Assembly: GCA_947383215.1 (NCBI GenBank)
Contig: CANDCP010000032.1
Coordinates: forward strand, 1-36,344
Origin: an uncultured Roseburia sp.
Lineage (GTDB): Bacteria > Bacillota > Clostridia > Lachnospirales > Lachnospiraceae
Direction: 5' to 3'
Length of the DNA stretch: 36,344 nucleotides
Positions 1 to 8,900 of the stretch are shown piece by piece. The position numbers and the translations under genes are program-made. Under the pieces are notes generated by a model. It searched no databases and was not told the origin of the DNA. It saw only the letters and a list, made by a program, of their open reading frames with translations. Numbering within the stretch: position 1 is the first letter of the stretch; each line of letters opens with the position of its first letter.

Positions 1-705
1 AAGGTTCAGGTATTGCTGGGGGCGGCTGAAAATAATGACATAGGATGGGTTCCGGTAGCCACAGCCTATGCGGGCAATGCGTACGGGGTCTATCTGCTGC
101 CGGAGATCGGTTCTCAGGTTCTGATTGCGTTTCATATGGGGCAGATAAAGAGCCCGTATGTAATCGGCTGTCTGTGGAATCAAAAAAACGTACTTCCGGC
201 GGACGCTGCGAACGAAAAAAATACGGTGAAGACAATCCTGACGAAAGGCGGAAATTGCATTGTGGTGTCCGACGAGGAGGGAAAGGAGCGGGTTACCCTA
301 AAGACAAAGGGAGGGCTTTGCGCAGAGCTGGATGATGAGAAGCAAAAGCTCGCCCTTTTTGATAAGAACTGTGAAAACGCGCTGTATCTGGACAGCAAAG
401 AGGGAACGATAACGCTGGAATCAAAAAAGAAAGCCGTGTTTATGGTTGGAAAAAAAGAGTGGCTTGCGTATGATGCAAACGCTTCAAAGCTTACCGTGAA
501 GGCCGATCATATCCGCGTAGAGGCGGGGCAGAAATTAGAGCTGAAGGGACAGAATACGAACCTTTCAGGCGGAAATACGGCGATAAGCGGCCAGAATGTT
601 AAGATAGAGGCGCAGGCGTCTCTTGCCCTGAAGGGGACGGCTTCTTTAAAAGCAGAGAGCAGCGGATTAACGGAGCTAAAAGGTTCCCTGTTGAAATTGA
701 ATTGA
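1..705 (+). CDS. CIS spike protein (VgrG/gp5-like), 5' truncated
   Basis: The reading frame is open from base 1, so the true N-terminus lies outside the window; 234 residues are visible. The visible start is the end of a gp5/phage_base_V OB-fold: the stretch reading VPVATAYAGNAYGVYLLPEI and then a GCLWN ending matches the conserved 'LPEVGDEVLVAF...PYVLGSLWN' block of VgrG and Afp8-type spikes. From about residue 125 onward the protein becomes a run of short beta repeats (alternating hydrophobic positions, Gly/Asn turns), as expected for the trimeric beta-helical needle. It would sit on the inner tube tip and be capped by the DUF4280 protein at 12452. It is followed after 13 bases by the gp25-like gene, the normal eCIS order. 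No enzymatic C-terminal extension is seen. Confidence 0.88.
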   Translation, partial: KVQVLLGAAENNDIGWVPVATAYAGNAYGVYLLPEIGSQVLIAFHMGQIKSPYVIGCLWNQKNVLPADAANEKNTVKTILTKGGNCIVVSDEEGKERVTLKTKGGLCAELDDEKQKLALFDKNCENALYLDSKEGTITLESKKKAVFMVGKKEWLAYDANASKLTVKADHIRVEAGQKLELKGQNTNLSGGNTAISGQNVKIEAQASLALKGTASLKAESSGLTELKGSLLKLN

Positions 706-718
706 GGTGGGGATAAAG

Positions 719-1129
719 GTGGAAGATAAAAGCGCGTCGTCGTTTCTCGGATGCGGGTGGAAATTTCCGCCGGCAGTAAATGCGGTGACGGGAAGGATAG
801 AGCTTTCCAAAGCGGAGGAGGATATCGCAGAGGCGGTCAGGATTATTCTGTTTACCGGAATCGGGGAGCGTGTGATGCGCCCCGGTTTCGGCTGCGGTAT
901 CAGGCGGTACGCCTTTTCGGATATGAGCGCGATTGACATCCGGGGGATGGAGCAGGAGCTTTTGGAAGCCCTGATTAAATTTGAGCCGAGGATTACAAAG
1001 CCGCAGATAAACGTTCGGAAAAAGCTGGCGGGAGAGGGAGTTCTTGAAATCGGTATTGATTATGTTGTCCGCGCGACAAATAATCCGTATAATCTCGTAT
1101 TCCCCTATTATCTAAACGAAGGTGGATGA
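719..1129 (+). CDS. Baseplate wedge protein, gp25/GpW-like (Afp9-type)
   Basis: A 136-residue protein with the gp25 lysozyme-like fold signature: 'ELSKAEEDIAEAVRIILFT' followed by GIGERVMRPGFGCGI, which is the diagnostic 'ILxTxxGERxMRPxFG' block of T4 gp25, T6SS TssE and eCIS Afp9. It links the spike hub to the sheath and nucleates sheath assembly. Two in-frame GTG codons (707, 719) exist; 719 is chosen because GAGGTGGGG ends seven bases before it and forms the ribosome site, which a start at 707 would overlap. It overlaps the next gene region by translational coupling (its stop at 1127-1129 sits just before the next ATG). Confidence 0.9.
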   Translation: MEDKSASSFLGCGWKFPPAVNAVTGRIELSKAEEDIAEAVRIILFTGIGERVMRPGFGCGIRRYAFSDMSAIDIRGMEQELLEALIKFEPRITKPQINVRKKLAGEGVLEIGIDYVVRATNNPYNLVFPYYLNEGG

Positions 1130-1133
1130 GTTT

Positions 1134-4007
1134 ATGGGTCACGATAAAATTATGCGGTGGACGAAAGAAGATATTATAGAGCAAATTGAAAAACTTGCCG
1201 GGTCATATACGCCGGAGTGGAAATTCGACCGGTTAAATCCGGACGCCGGGACGGCGCTTGCGTTCCTTTTTGCGGACATGTTTTACGGAACGGTGGAGCG
1301 CTATCAGAGGATACCGCAGAAGCTTCACAGAGATTTTTTTGTGCGCGCAGGGCAAAAAATGCTGCCGTCCGTTCCGGCTGAAGGATATGTAACGTTCGGT
1401 CTGTCCACGCGTGAATTCGGAGGCAGCTATATCCCGAAGGGAACGTCTGTTACGGCTTTTGGCGAGGACGGCGAAGAGGCGGTTTATGAGACGGCCGAAA
1501 CGCTTTACGTTACGCCGGCTGAGCTCTCTTCTCTTATTTACATAGACGGACAGGAAGATTATATAGAGAAAAAAGAGTGGGACAGGCCGTTTTACCCGTT
1601 TTTTCCGGAAAAAGAAAACCTGCAGGAGCATGCGTTGTATCTGAGACAAAACGACTTGCTCCGGGCTGCGGGGAGGGCAGAGATCAGGCTGAAATTAGAA
1701 TGCCCCGAAGCAGACGGGGAGCCGGATTTTCTTTTGGACAACGAGGAAATTTCTGTCGCCTACTCGGCGGAGGAAGGGTTTGAGGAGTTTGATATCAGGC
1801 GCAAAGAGCATGGCTGTCTGGCGTTGCGGGCGCGGGAGGGCGCGGGGGCGGCAACGGAAACCGGGCTTTTTGGGAGAAAGGGATATTGGATCAGAATCCT
1901 GGCTAAAAAACCGTGGCTGAGGGAGCCATTTTGCATCGAAGATGTCCGTATTTGGGCGAAGAGAGAAAATATAGAGCCGGATTGGATTCAAAACGGGGCG
2001 GGCGAGCAGAAAAACGACAACATCCTGCCGTTCGGGGAGCGGCCCGCGCCGTTTGAGGAGTGTTATTTCGCTTCGGAGGAGGCGCTTTCCAAGACGGGAG
2101 CGAAAATTTGGCTTACATTTTATCTCGATTTTGAGAAAGTACCGTTTGACAATCATATTCCGGTAGAGCCGAAGCGAAAGATTATAATGAAGCGCGCCGA
2201 TTTTTTACCCGACCCCGAGTATGATATTACGATAGAACAGGTTGTCTGGGAATATTATAACGGCGCCGGATGGAGCCGGCTTTCTCTCGGGGAGGAGAGC
2301 CAGCGTATTTTTAACGGACAGTCCTTTGGAGCGAAAAAAAAGATAGAACTGGAATTTTTGTGTCCGAAGGATGCGGCGCTTCTGGAGTGGCAGTGCGCGC
2401 CCACCCGTTATCTTAGAGTGAGGGCGCTTCGGGTAAACAATCTTTTCCGGCTGAAGGGGGCGTATATCACGCCTGTCGTCCACGACGTGCGGTTTCACTA
2501 TACATATACCGGGGAGGGAGTTCGTCCCGACGATGTAATCGCGCGCAACCGGATGAGCCTGCGGGAATGTCCGGCCGGGCGGCTTGAACGGAAAGGACCT
2601 CCTTTTCAGGCGTTTTACGGGCCGGCTCAGAAATATCGCAGACTTTGCCTGGGATTTGACCGTATGCCGGGGGAGGGAATGATAAAGCTGTTTTTTCAGA
2701 TGAGAGAGGAGACGGAGGAGGAGCTGCCGCGCTTGTCGTTTGAGTATTTCGGGAAATGGGGTTTTTCGCCGCTGACGGTTTTTGACGAGACAAACGGGCT
2801 GCAAAAAAGCGGTTGCGTGACATTTTCCGGAAGAAAGGATTTTTCAAAAACCCGTATTTGCGGGGAGAGCGCCTATTGGATTCGGATTACCGATGAGCGC
2901 GATTTGTACCGCGGGCGAAAAAAAACGCAGAAAAATCCCAAGGTTGAGCGGATTTATTTAAATACGGTGCGGGTGCGGGCTTTGGAAAGCCATTTGCCGG
3001 AGCTGTTTGGTATTCAGGACGGTGAAAAAAATAAAGTCTGTCGACTTTTGCACGGAAATATATACGATCTTTCTGTGTCTGTGCGGGAGGGAGAAGACTG
3101 GGTTAAGTGGGAGGAGGTTGAATCCTTTGAGGAGTCGGAGGAAACCGACCGGCATTACGTTCTCGACAGGAATCAGGGGCTTGTATTTTTTTCTGACGGA
3201 AAGAACGGCGCCATCCCGCCATGCGGCGTGGGCGAGACAATCCGAATCACCTATCGCGCCGGAGGCGGGGAACGCGCAAATCAGCCCTCCGGCGCGGTAT
3301 CGGGGATCGGCAGCGCGATCGGATTTGTAAACCGTGCGACAAACCCTCTGCCAATCTGCGGCGGATGCGACAGGGAAACTGTTTCACAGGCGGTGCGGCG
3401 CGGGGAGGAGACAATGCGCCATGCGCTCAGGGCGGTGACTGCCGGGGATTACGAGGCGCTTGCGAGGGAAGCGTCGGGACTTGTACAGAGCGTAAAATGT
3501 TACGGCGGATATAATTCGCGGGGAAAATACGAGCCGGGGCAGATTACGCTGGTGGTGCTCTGGAAAAATTTTCGCGAGGGCGGAATGTATTTTGAAAAGG
3601 TCAGACGGGATATCATTCGTTATCTCGCAGACAGGATGGAGGGGAACCTTGCGGCCCGGAGGGCCCTGAATGTAGTAAAGCCTGATTTTCTTTATATTGA
3701 CTGCTATGTAAAAGCGGTTGCGGTAAGTCCCGATTGTATTTTTGAAGTGCAGGAGGAGATAAAAAAACGTCTGAATGATTTTTTGGATCCGGTTACGGGC
3801 AACTATCACAAAAAGGGTTGGGATATCGGAACGGTTCCGAACGAAAAGCAGATTTTAAACGCTCTTGGCGGGCTGGAGGGAGTTTGCTTTATCAGAGAGC
3901 TTCGGACGGCGGGCGTAAGAGGTCGGCAGCTTCGCTTTGCGCTTGCGGTCGGGGGCAGACATACCGTTGTGGTAGAGGCAAAGGCGGACGAGGGAGAGGT
4001 GAGATAA
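1134..4007 (+). CDS. Baseplate J-like protein 1 (gp6/Afp11-type)
   Basis: A 957-residue baseplate subunit. The N-terminus ('TPEWKFDRLNPDAGTALAFLFADMF') is typical of the long gp6-like proteins of eCIS baseplates, and the C-terminal quarter (from about residue 715) holds the baseplate_J core: 'RATNPLPICGGCDRETVSQA' then 'ALRAVTAGDYEALA', the usual 'NP.PA.GG.D.E...A' and 'RAVT..DYE.LA' landmarks. The middle is several beta domains. Together with the next gene it would form the wedge ring around the spike. The open frame can begin at GTG 1122, but ATG 1134 is preferred because AAGGTGG lies 8 bases upstream of it and GTG 1122 has no ribosome site. Stop TAA at 4005-4007 overlaps the next ATG by one base (TAATG). 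Confidence 0.9.
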   Translation: MGHDKIMRWTKEDIIEQIEKLAGSYTPEWKFDRLNPDAGTALAFLFADMFYGTVERYQRIPQKLHRDFFVRAGQKMLPSVPAEGYVTFGLSTREFGGSYIPKGTSVTAFGEDGEEAVYETAETLYVTPAELSSLIYIDGQEDYIEKKEWDRPFYPFFPEKENLQEHALYLRQNDLLRAAGRAEIRLKLECPEADGEPDFLLDNEEISVAYSAEEGFEEFDIRRKEHGCLALRAREGAGAATETGLFGRKGYWIRILAKKPWLREPFCIEDVRIWAKRENIEPDWIQNGAGEQKNDNILPFGERPAPFEECYFASEEALSKTGAKIWLTFYLDFEKVPFDNHIPVEPKRKIIMKRADFLPDPEYDITIEQVVWEYYNGAGWSRLSLGEESQRIFNGQSFGAKKKIELEFLCPKDAALLEWQCAPTRYLRVRALRVNNLFRLKGAYITPVVHDVRFHYTYTGEGVRPDDVIARNRMSLRECPAGRLERKGPPFQAFYGPAQKYRRLCLGFDRMPGEGMIKLFFQMREETEEELPRLSFEYFGKWGFSPLTVFDETNGLQKSGCVTFSGRKDFSKTRICGESAYWIRITDERDLYRGRKKTQKNPKVERIYLNTVRVRALESHLPELFGIQDGEKNKVCRLLHGNIYDLSVSVREGEDWVKWEEVESFEESEETDRHYVLDRNQGLVFFSDGKNGAIPPCGVGETIRITYRAGGGERANQPSGAVSGIGSAIGFVNRATNPLPICGGCDRETVSQAVRRGEETMRHALRAVTAGDYEALAREASGLVQSVKCYGGYNSRGKYEPGQITLVVLWKNFREGGMYFEKVRRDIIRYLADRMEGNLAARRALNVVKPDFLYIDCYVKAVAVSPDCIFEVQEEIKKRLNDFLDPVTGNYHKKGWDIGTVPNEKQILNALGGLEGVCFIRELRTAGVRGRQLRFALAVGGRHTVVVEAKADEGEVR

Positions 4008-6052
4008 TGGAGCGGATTACGCTTGACGACGAGACATATGCGCAAATCGTAGAGAGAGCGTTAAAGCAGATCCCCGATCTTTACGCGCAGTGGACGGATT
4101 ACAATGCGCACGACCCGGGAATTACGATGCTTGAGCTGCTTGCATGGCTGAAAGAAATGCAGCGGTTTCATCTGGATCAGACGGGGGAGGAGCACGAGCG
4201 CAAATTTCAAAAGCTGTTTGGTGTGGAGCCGGGGAGAAAGAGATCCGCGAAGGCGGAGGTTCGGATAAGGGGCCTTGTGGAGCCGGCGTATTTTTTGCAG
4301 GGCAGCCGTTTTTTTGCGGGGGATCTTTGCTTTGAGACGACGGAGGAGCGCCGGATAGACGCGAATTTTGTCGCGGCGCTGGCCTGTAAAAGCCGGGGAG
4401 ACGATCCGGAGGTCTGCCGGTGCGAGGCGGAGACATCGGGGAGGAATCTGCGCTTCTTGGCGTTTGGAGAGCGTCCGAAGGCGGGGGACACGTTGTGCGT
4501 CGGTTTGAACGCTCCGTTAGAGCCGAATAGAGAACACAGGCTTTTTTTCCGCTTTCACCAGGATGCTTTGATCGGGCGCAATCCGATAGACGACGGTTTT
4601 ATCCCGCTTGCCGGGTACACGCTGTCGTACCGCGGCAGAGGGGGACGCCGGCCGGCCCGCATTATTGACGATACGACGTATGGGATGCTTGAGGACGGTT
4701 TTGTAACTTTTTCGATAGAAGAAGCGATGGAGCGGGAGGAGTATTATTGGCTGTATTTTGAGCTTACGGCGAGCGATTACGACTTGCCGCCGGTTATTGA
4801 GGATATCAGCCTTTCTGCGCTGGCGGTCAGACAGAGGCGCACGATCGTCGAGTGTCACGAGGCAAAGCTTGGCCGGGGAGAGAAGCTGACGTTAAATACA
4901 TATCTGGCATACAGCGGAGAGTATCTTTTGTTTCTTCGGGGGGAGGCGGGGCTTTTTTCGTATGAGGGGCCTGTCGTAAGAGAATGCGGGGAAGCGGGGT
5001 GCAGGTTTTCATTTCCCGAGCTTGAGGGGCAAGAGGTATCGTGTTGTCTTCTTGCGTACGAGGCAGAGTATAAGGACCGGATACAAATCGCCGCGGGGGA
5101 CGGACTGCCACACCGGAAATACCGGGTCGAGATCCCGGATGTATGCGCCAGGGAGCTCTGCGTTTTGGTTGAGACAGAGAAAGGGAGCGGTTGTTTTAAA
5201 ATTTGGGAAGCGTGCGGGGATTTCGAAGCGCCCTTTGGCCGGGAGCGCAAGTTTCGTTTTGAAGAGAAGACGGGGGAGCTGTCATTCGGGGATTTCGGTC
5301 AAAAAACGGCGCCGGAGGGGCGGATATTTTTGGCGCGGGCGCATACCGCCCGCGGAGCGTCGGGAAATGTAAAGGCGGGCAGTATTTGCCGTGCAAAACA
5401 AAATGAAAAATATGACGTAACAAACGACAGGGATGCGTCGGGCGGAGAGGATGCGGAAACGATTTCACAGTCCGGAAAAAGAATCCGGGAGCGCTTAAGA
5501 GAGCGGAAACGGGCCGTAACGTGCAAAGATTTTGAATATCTGGCAAAACGCACGCCGGGGCTTCGGATCGAGAGTGTGAAAGCGGTTCCCGCAGTGAGAA
5601 GAGCGGGGGACGCGAAGGATCAGGAGATGATGTCCGTCGTAGTTAAGCCGTACTCTTTGGAGGAAAAGCCTGTTTTGGGGGAGGCGCGCCGGAAAAATAT
5701 TTTGCGCGCGCTGGAACCGGCGAGAATGATCGGAACAAAAATCAAAATTCTCTCCCCCGCGTATATCGGCATGACGGTTTTCGTCCAGGTCTCGGCGACG
5801 ATTCCCGCAAATACGGCGAAAAAGAAAGTGGAACGACTGATGCGGGAATTTTTTGAAGAAATCCGCGCGGATTTTGGACGGACTGTCGAGTACGCAAAGG
5901 TGTACGGCAGGATAGACGCGCTGGACTTTGTGTCGGAAATACAGTCGCTTAGCGTGGATGCGCGGGGAAAAAATATCCGGCGCACAAAAAGCGGAGACAT
6001 TCTTCTGCCGGAGAACGGACTGGCGTATCTGCGGGATTGTATTGTCTGCTGA
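4007..6052 (+). CDS. Baseplate J-like protein 2 (Afp12-type putative baseplate assembly protein)
   Basis: A 681-residue second baseplate_J family member. The N-terminus carries the family landmark 'WTDYNAHDPGITMLELLAWL', nearly invariant in the 'putative baseplate assembly protein' family found beside gp6-like proteins in eCIS and Gram-positive CIS loci. From about residue 455 the baseplate_J region reads VTNDRDASGGEDAET, then 'KRAVTCKDFEYLAKRTPG'. It presumably pairs with the preceding protein as the two-subunit wedge core. Start ATG 4007 overlaps the previous stop and is preceded by GGGAGAGG; a longer in-frame extension upstream lies inside the preceding gene and has no ribosome site, so it is discarded. 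A 36-base gap separates it from the next gene. Confidence 0.9.
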   Translation: MERITLDDETYAQIVERALKQIPDLYAQWTDYNAHDPGITMLELLAWLKEMQRFHLDQTGEEHERKFQKLFGVEPGRKRSAKAEVRIRGLVEPAYFLQGSRFFAGDLCFETTEERRIDANFVAALACKSRGDDPEVCRCEAETSGRNLRFLAFGERPKAGDTLCVGLNAPLEPNREHRLFFRFHQDALIGRNPIDDGFIPLAGYTLSYRGRGGRRPARIIDDTTYGMLEDGFVTFSIEEAMEREEYYWLYFELTASDYDLPPVIEDISLSALAVRQRRTIVECHEAKLGRGEKLTLNTYLAYSGEYLLFLRGEAGLFSYEGPVVRECGEAGCRFSFPELEGQEVSCCLLAYEAEYKDRIQIAAGDGLPHRKYRVEIPDVCARELCVLVETEKGSGCFKIWEACGDFEAPFGRERKFRFEEKTGELSFGDFGQKTAPEGRIFLARAHTARGASGNVKAGSICRAKQNEKYDVTNDRDASGGEDAETISQSGKRIRERLRERKRAVTCKDFEYLAKRTPGLRIESVKAVPAVRRAGDAKDQEMMSVVVKPYSLEEKPVLGEARRKNILRALEPARMIGTKIKILSPAYIGMTVFVQVSATIPANTAKKKVERLMREFFEEIRADFGRTVEYAKVYGRIDALDFVSEIQSLSVDARGKNIRRTKSGDILLPENGLAYLRDCIVC

Positions 6053-6088
6053 TTTCGAAATTGTATTCGGTAGAGAAGGAGGAGAGAG

Positions 6089-7102
6089 ATGGACAAGGCC
6101 GAGGGAGGATGTAGAAAGTATTTTGCTTTGGATCTCGAATACAGAGGGGAAGGCGTTTACTACACGGGACTTCTTGACAGCGGGGAATCCGGCACGGTCT
6201 GGCACAGGCTCGTGACGGAGGGGGACGGGGAAAGGAAGGCGGACACGACGGTGGAGGTGTGCGCCGCGGACAGCCCGTGTCAGGTAAACGGGGAGAATAC
6301 AAAGCGATGCTGCCAGGTGCGGTTTGACAATCCGCAGGACGCGCTGCTTTTTGAGGTGACGGGGAGATATCTCTGGCTGAGGGTTACCGTAAAACGGCAG
6401 ATATACAGGGAGCCTGTGAACGAAAAAATTCGGATCTTTTTTCCGAAGCATACGTGGCTTAAATATCTTCCGGAAATTTATGAGGACGATCGAAACAGCG
6501 CTTCTTTTTTAGAGCGCTATCTTGGGATTTTTCAGTCGCTATATGAAGATATGACGGAAAGGATAGAGCGGATCCCGTCGTTTCTGGAGCCGTCGGAGGA
6601 AAACCGGGACATGCTGTATGAGCTGGCGGGGTGGTTTGCGATTGAAAGGCGAGAGCTTTGGAATGACAGACAGCTTTTGTATCTTGTCAGAAACGCATGG
6701 CGTATGCGCGGGCAGAGGGGGACCGTGAGCGGCATGAGGGAGCTGGTGAAGCTGTATGTCGGCAGGGAGCCGTATATTGTGGAATACCATCAGATTCAGC
6801 CGTATTTTGACACAGAAAAGAAAGAGAGGCTTTTAAGGGGGCTTTACTGTGCGCACAGCCGGGAGTTTGCCGTGCTGATAGCGGAGGAGACGGCCGGGGA
6901 GAAAAATCGTTTTTTAGGGTTAAAGCAGCTTGTGGATCTGGCAAAGCCGGCGCATATGGAGAGTAAAATTGTTGTGTTGACGCCGTATATTTTTTTAGAC
7001 CGGCATTCTTATCTTGGAATAAACAGCGTGTTGGGGCAATATCGAACCTGCTGTCTGAACGGCCTGTGTGCGATTCCGTTTTCTGTGCTGAGGAGGGGAT
7101 AA
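6089..7102 (+). CDS. Phage tail protein, P2 gpI-like
   Basis: A 337-residue protein. Residues about 120-260 carry the tail_P2_I/'phage tail protein' pattern: LKYLPEIYEDD, 'FLERYLGIFQSLYEDM', then 'LAGWFAIE' and 'RMRGQRGTVSGMRELVKLY', matching the family's 'LP.iY..D..flerfL.if', 'WLA' and 'RRGT..GL...l.ly.G' landmarks. The first ~115 residues are a beta-rich domain not recognised. In CIS of Gram-positives, cyanobacteria and Bacteroidota this family accompanies the baseplate J proteins at the baseplate periphery. The start is supported by GGAGGAGAG directly upstream of ATG 6089. Stop TAA at 7100-7102 lies one base before the next ATG. Confidence 0.87.
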   Translation: MDKAEGGCRKYFALDLEYRGEGVYYTGLLDSGESGTVWHRLVTEGDGERKADTTVEVCAADSPCQVNGENTKRCCQVRFDNPQDALLFEVTGRYLWLRVTVKRQIYREPVNEKIRIFFPKHTWLKYLPEIYEDDRNSASFLERYLGIFQSLYEDMTERIERIPSFLEPSEENRDMLYELAGWFAIERRELWNDRQLLYLVRNAWRMRGQRGTVSGMRELVKLYVGREPYIVEYHQIQPYFDTEKKERLLRGLYCAHSREFAVLIAEETAGEKNRFLGLKQLVDLAKPAHMESKIVVLTPYIFLDRHSYLGINSVLGQYRTCCLNGLCAIPFSVLRRG

Positions 7103-7103
7103 A

Positions 7104-8900
7104 ATGAAAAATCTCAATTACTTTCCCTATGAGAGGAATAATTATTTTTACGGAAAGCTTTTAAGCGTCGACGACTTTGAGGCGGAACAGAGGTATATGA
7201 ACGATAAGAGAAGGCTGATTAACCGTTTCATGCATGGATGCGGCGTGGTCTGCGGATTAAATGTGGTTCCGGTCAGCGAAGATACCATTTCGCTTGAGGC
7301 AGGACTGGCGCTTGACTTTGCGGGAAGAGAGATTGTTGTGGATCAGCCGTCTCTCATAAAGCTGAACACGATTGAAGGGTTTTCGGATGAAAAGGAAGAG
7401 AATGAAAACAATAGCTATCAGTATCTTTGCATTGAGTATTCCGAATATAAAAAGGAACCTGTCTACGGGGTGACCGGCCTTGGCAGCTCCGGCGGGGAGG
7501 CCTGTTATAACAAGACGGCCGAGGGATACCGGATCTATCTCACCGCGCAGGAGCCTCAGGAGGAAAATGAGAGCGGTTTTTATTATGAAAAATCCCAGAT
7601 TGTCTACTGGGGAAACGGAATACGGATTACACAGGTTTTTCCGCGGTACGTAAAGAGCGGGGAGGAATTTGAGTTTCGGCTGATTGTGGAAAATATGGGG
7701 CAGAAGCTGCCGATTTCTTTCGGGTACGAGCTGGTATTCGACTGTCTGTCCAGGGATAAGAAGCGGTGGATGAAAGTGACGTTTGACGAAAAGGAGCGGG
7801 AGCGGGCAAGGCGTTATGAGCTTCCGGCTGTAATCAGAGCGTCGGATGTAAACGGGGTAAGAGGAACGGCGTCCTTAAGGGAGGGAAGCTTCTGGCTGAA
7901 AATCGGGGATTATCTTATGGAACCCGGGGAAACGGTATCCGTACAAAGCGCGGTGGAAATTGTGACGGAGGACGTCGGGGAGATGATAAGTAAACGGTAT
8001 TTTGAGAACGCTATGAGGGAGATTGTCGGTCAGACGTACCATCAGAGCATTTATCTTGCGAAAATCAATCTGATTTGGGCCGCGGACGAGATTGTGATTG
8101 AGGACGTGGAACCCATGCCGTTTGGACAGTATATTTACAGCGACGTTCTCTCGGCAATTCGGGAGAGGGTCTCCGGAGAGGAACAGAAACGCGCAAAAAG
8201 GGAGCTGTCGAAAATACGTGACGGAGCGGGGAAAAAAGAGCGGGAAGAGACGGCGCCGGCCTGCCGGGAGCCGATGATTTCCGGAGGGGTTGTCCGTATA
8301 GAGCTTGGGATAGGAGGAACAGCGGGAAAAACGTTTTATTCAACGCCGGTTGTGCACGGGCTTGGCCCGGGAAAGGTTACGGTTGTGACGGGAGTTGCGT
8401 GCGGCGGTGATTTCGTATGTTATGGCCCGAAAGGGATATTCAGGGGAGAGGGACTTGTCAGCGCCGAGACGGCGGTTCGCGTAAACGTAAAAGAGGGAAC
8501 GTTTGTCGTCGGATTAAGACTTGCGGAGGCGACGAAGGAGCAGGCGGTGGACGTCCGGTGGACGGCTTTTTGCGACGGATCAGAGCAAGAGGCGAAGGAT
8601 GAGCCGGGGGAGCTGTTTATCAAGCCGGATATGGTCTATCTTTCCGTGCGCGAGGATTATTATTTTGAGGCGGTCGTCGGCGGGGTGAGCGACGGGCGTA
8701 TCATCTGGTCTGTGCGCGAGGCGGCGGGCGGAAGCGTTGACGAGAACGGAATGTATACCGCGCCCAATACGCCGGGCGTATATGAAATCGTGGCGGCAAG
8801 CGCGGCCGACCCGAAGCTTACGGCGTCGGCATTTGCCGTCGTCAGGGATATTCGCAGGAAGGACGCGGATGAAGAGATACGGAGGCGGGACGAATGGTGA
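7104..8900 (+). CDS. Conserved CIS-associated baseplate/fibre protein with C-terminal Ig-like domain
   Basis: A 598-residue protein of unknown role. The N-terminus (residues about 5-60) has a compact block, NNYFYGKLLSVDDFEAEQRY then 'HGCGVVCGLNV', followed by 'LEAGLALDFAGREIVVD'. I recall this 'YFyGKLL...DF..EQ.Y....NR..HG.GVV.GL' pattern as a family that recurs in baseplate operons of cyanobacterial, actinobacterial and Bacillota CIS, but I cannot name it. Middle regions look like beta sandwiches. Residues about 505-580 form a bacterial Ig-like domain ending in 'NGMYTAPNTPGVYEIVA'. It could be a baseplate-peripheral protein or short fibre. ATG 7104 is preceded by AGGAGGGG. It overlaps the next gene by seven bases. 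No signal peptide or membrane segment. Confidence 0.7.
   Translation: MKNLNYFPYERNNYFYGKLLSVDDFEAEQRYMNDKRRLINRFMHGCGVVCGLNVVPVSEDTISLEAGLALDFAGREIVVDQPSLIKLNTIEGFSDEKEENENNSYQYLCIEYSEYKKEPVYGVTGLGSSGGEACYNKTAEGYRIYLTAQEPQEENESGFYYEKSQIVYWGNGIRITQVFPRYVKSGEEFEFRLIVENMGQKLPISFGYELVFDCLSRDKKRWMKVTFDEKERERARRYELPAVIRASDVNGVRGTASLREGSFWLKIGDYLMEPGETVSVQSAVEIVTEDVGEMISKRYFENAMREIVGQTYHQSIYLAKINLIWAADEIVIEDVEPMPFGQYIYSDVLSAIRERVSGEEQKRAKRELSKIRDGAGKKEREETAPACREPMISGGVVRIELGIGGTAGKTFYSTPVVHGLGPGKVTVVTGVACGGDFVCYGPKGIFRGEGLVSAETAVRVNVKEGTFVVGLRLAEATKEQAVDVRWTAFCDGSEQEAKDEPGELFIKPDMVYLSVREDYYFEAVVGGVSDGRIIWSVREAAGGSVDENGMYTAPNTPGVYEIVAASAADPKLTASAFAVVRDIRRKDADEEIRRRDEW

Noticed and set aside
1-705. 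Canonical Proteobacterial T6SS VgrG
   Set aside because: The gene is followed by baseplate J pairs, DUF4255, DUF4280 and an Afp15-type ATPase, with no TssJ/L/M or ClpV; this is the eCIS lineage.
5495-6451. A 318-codon minus-strand open frame over the baseplate and tail genes
   Set aside because: It spans the end of one clear gene and the start of another, has low-complexity Arg/Pro composition and no ribosome site.
7104-8900. Tape-measure protein
   Set aside because: It is beta-rich with an Ig-like end rather than a long helical coiled coil; the tape measure is expected upstream of the window.
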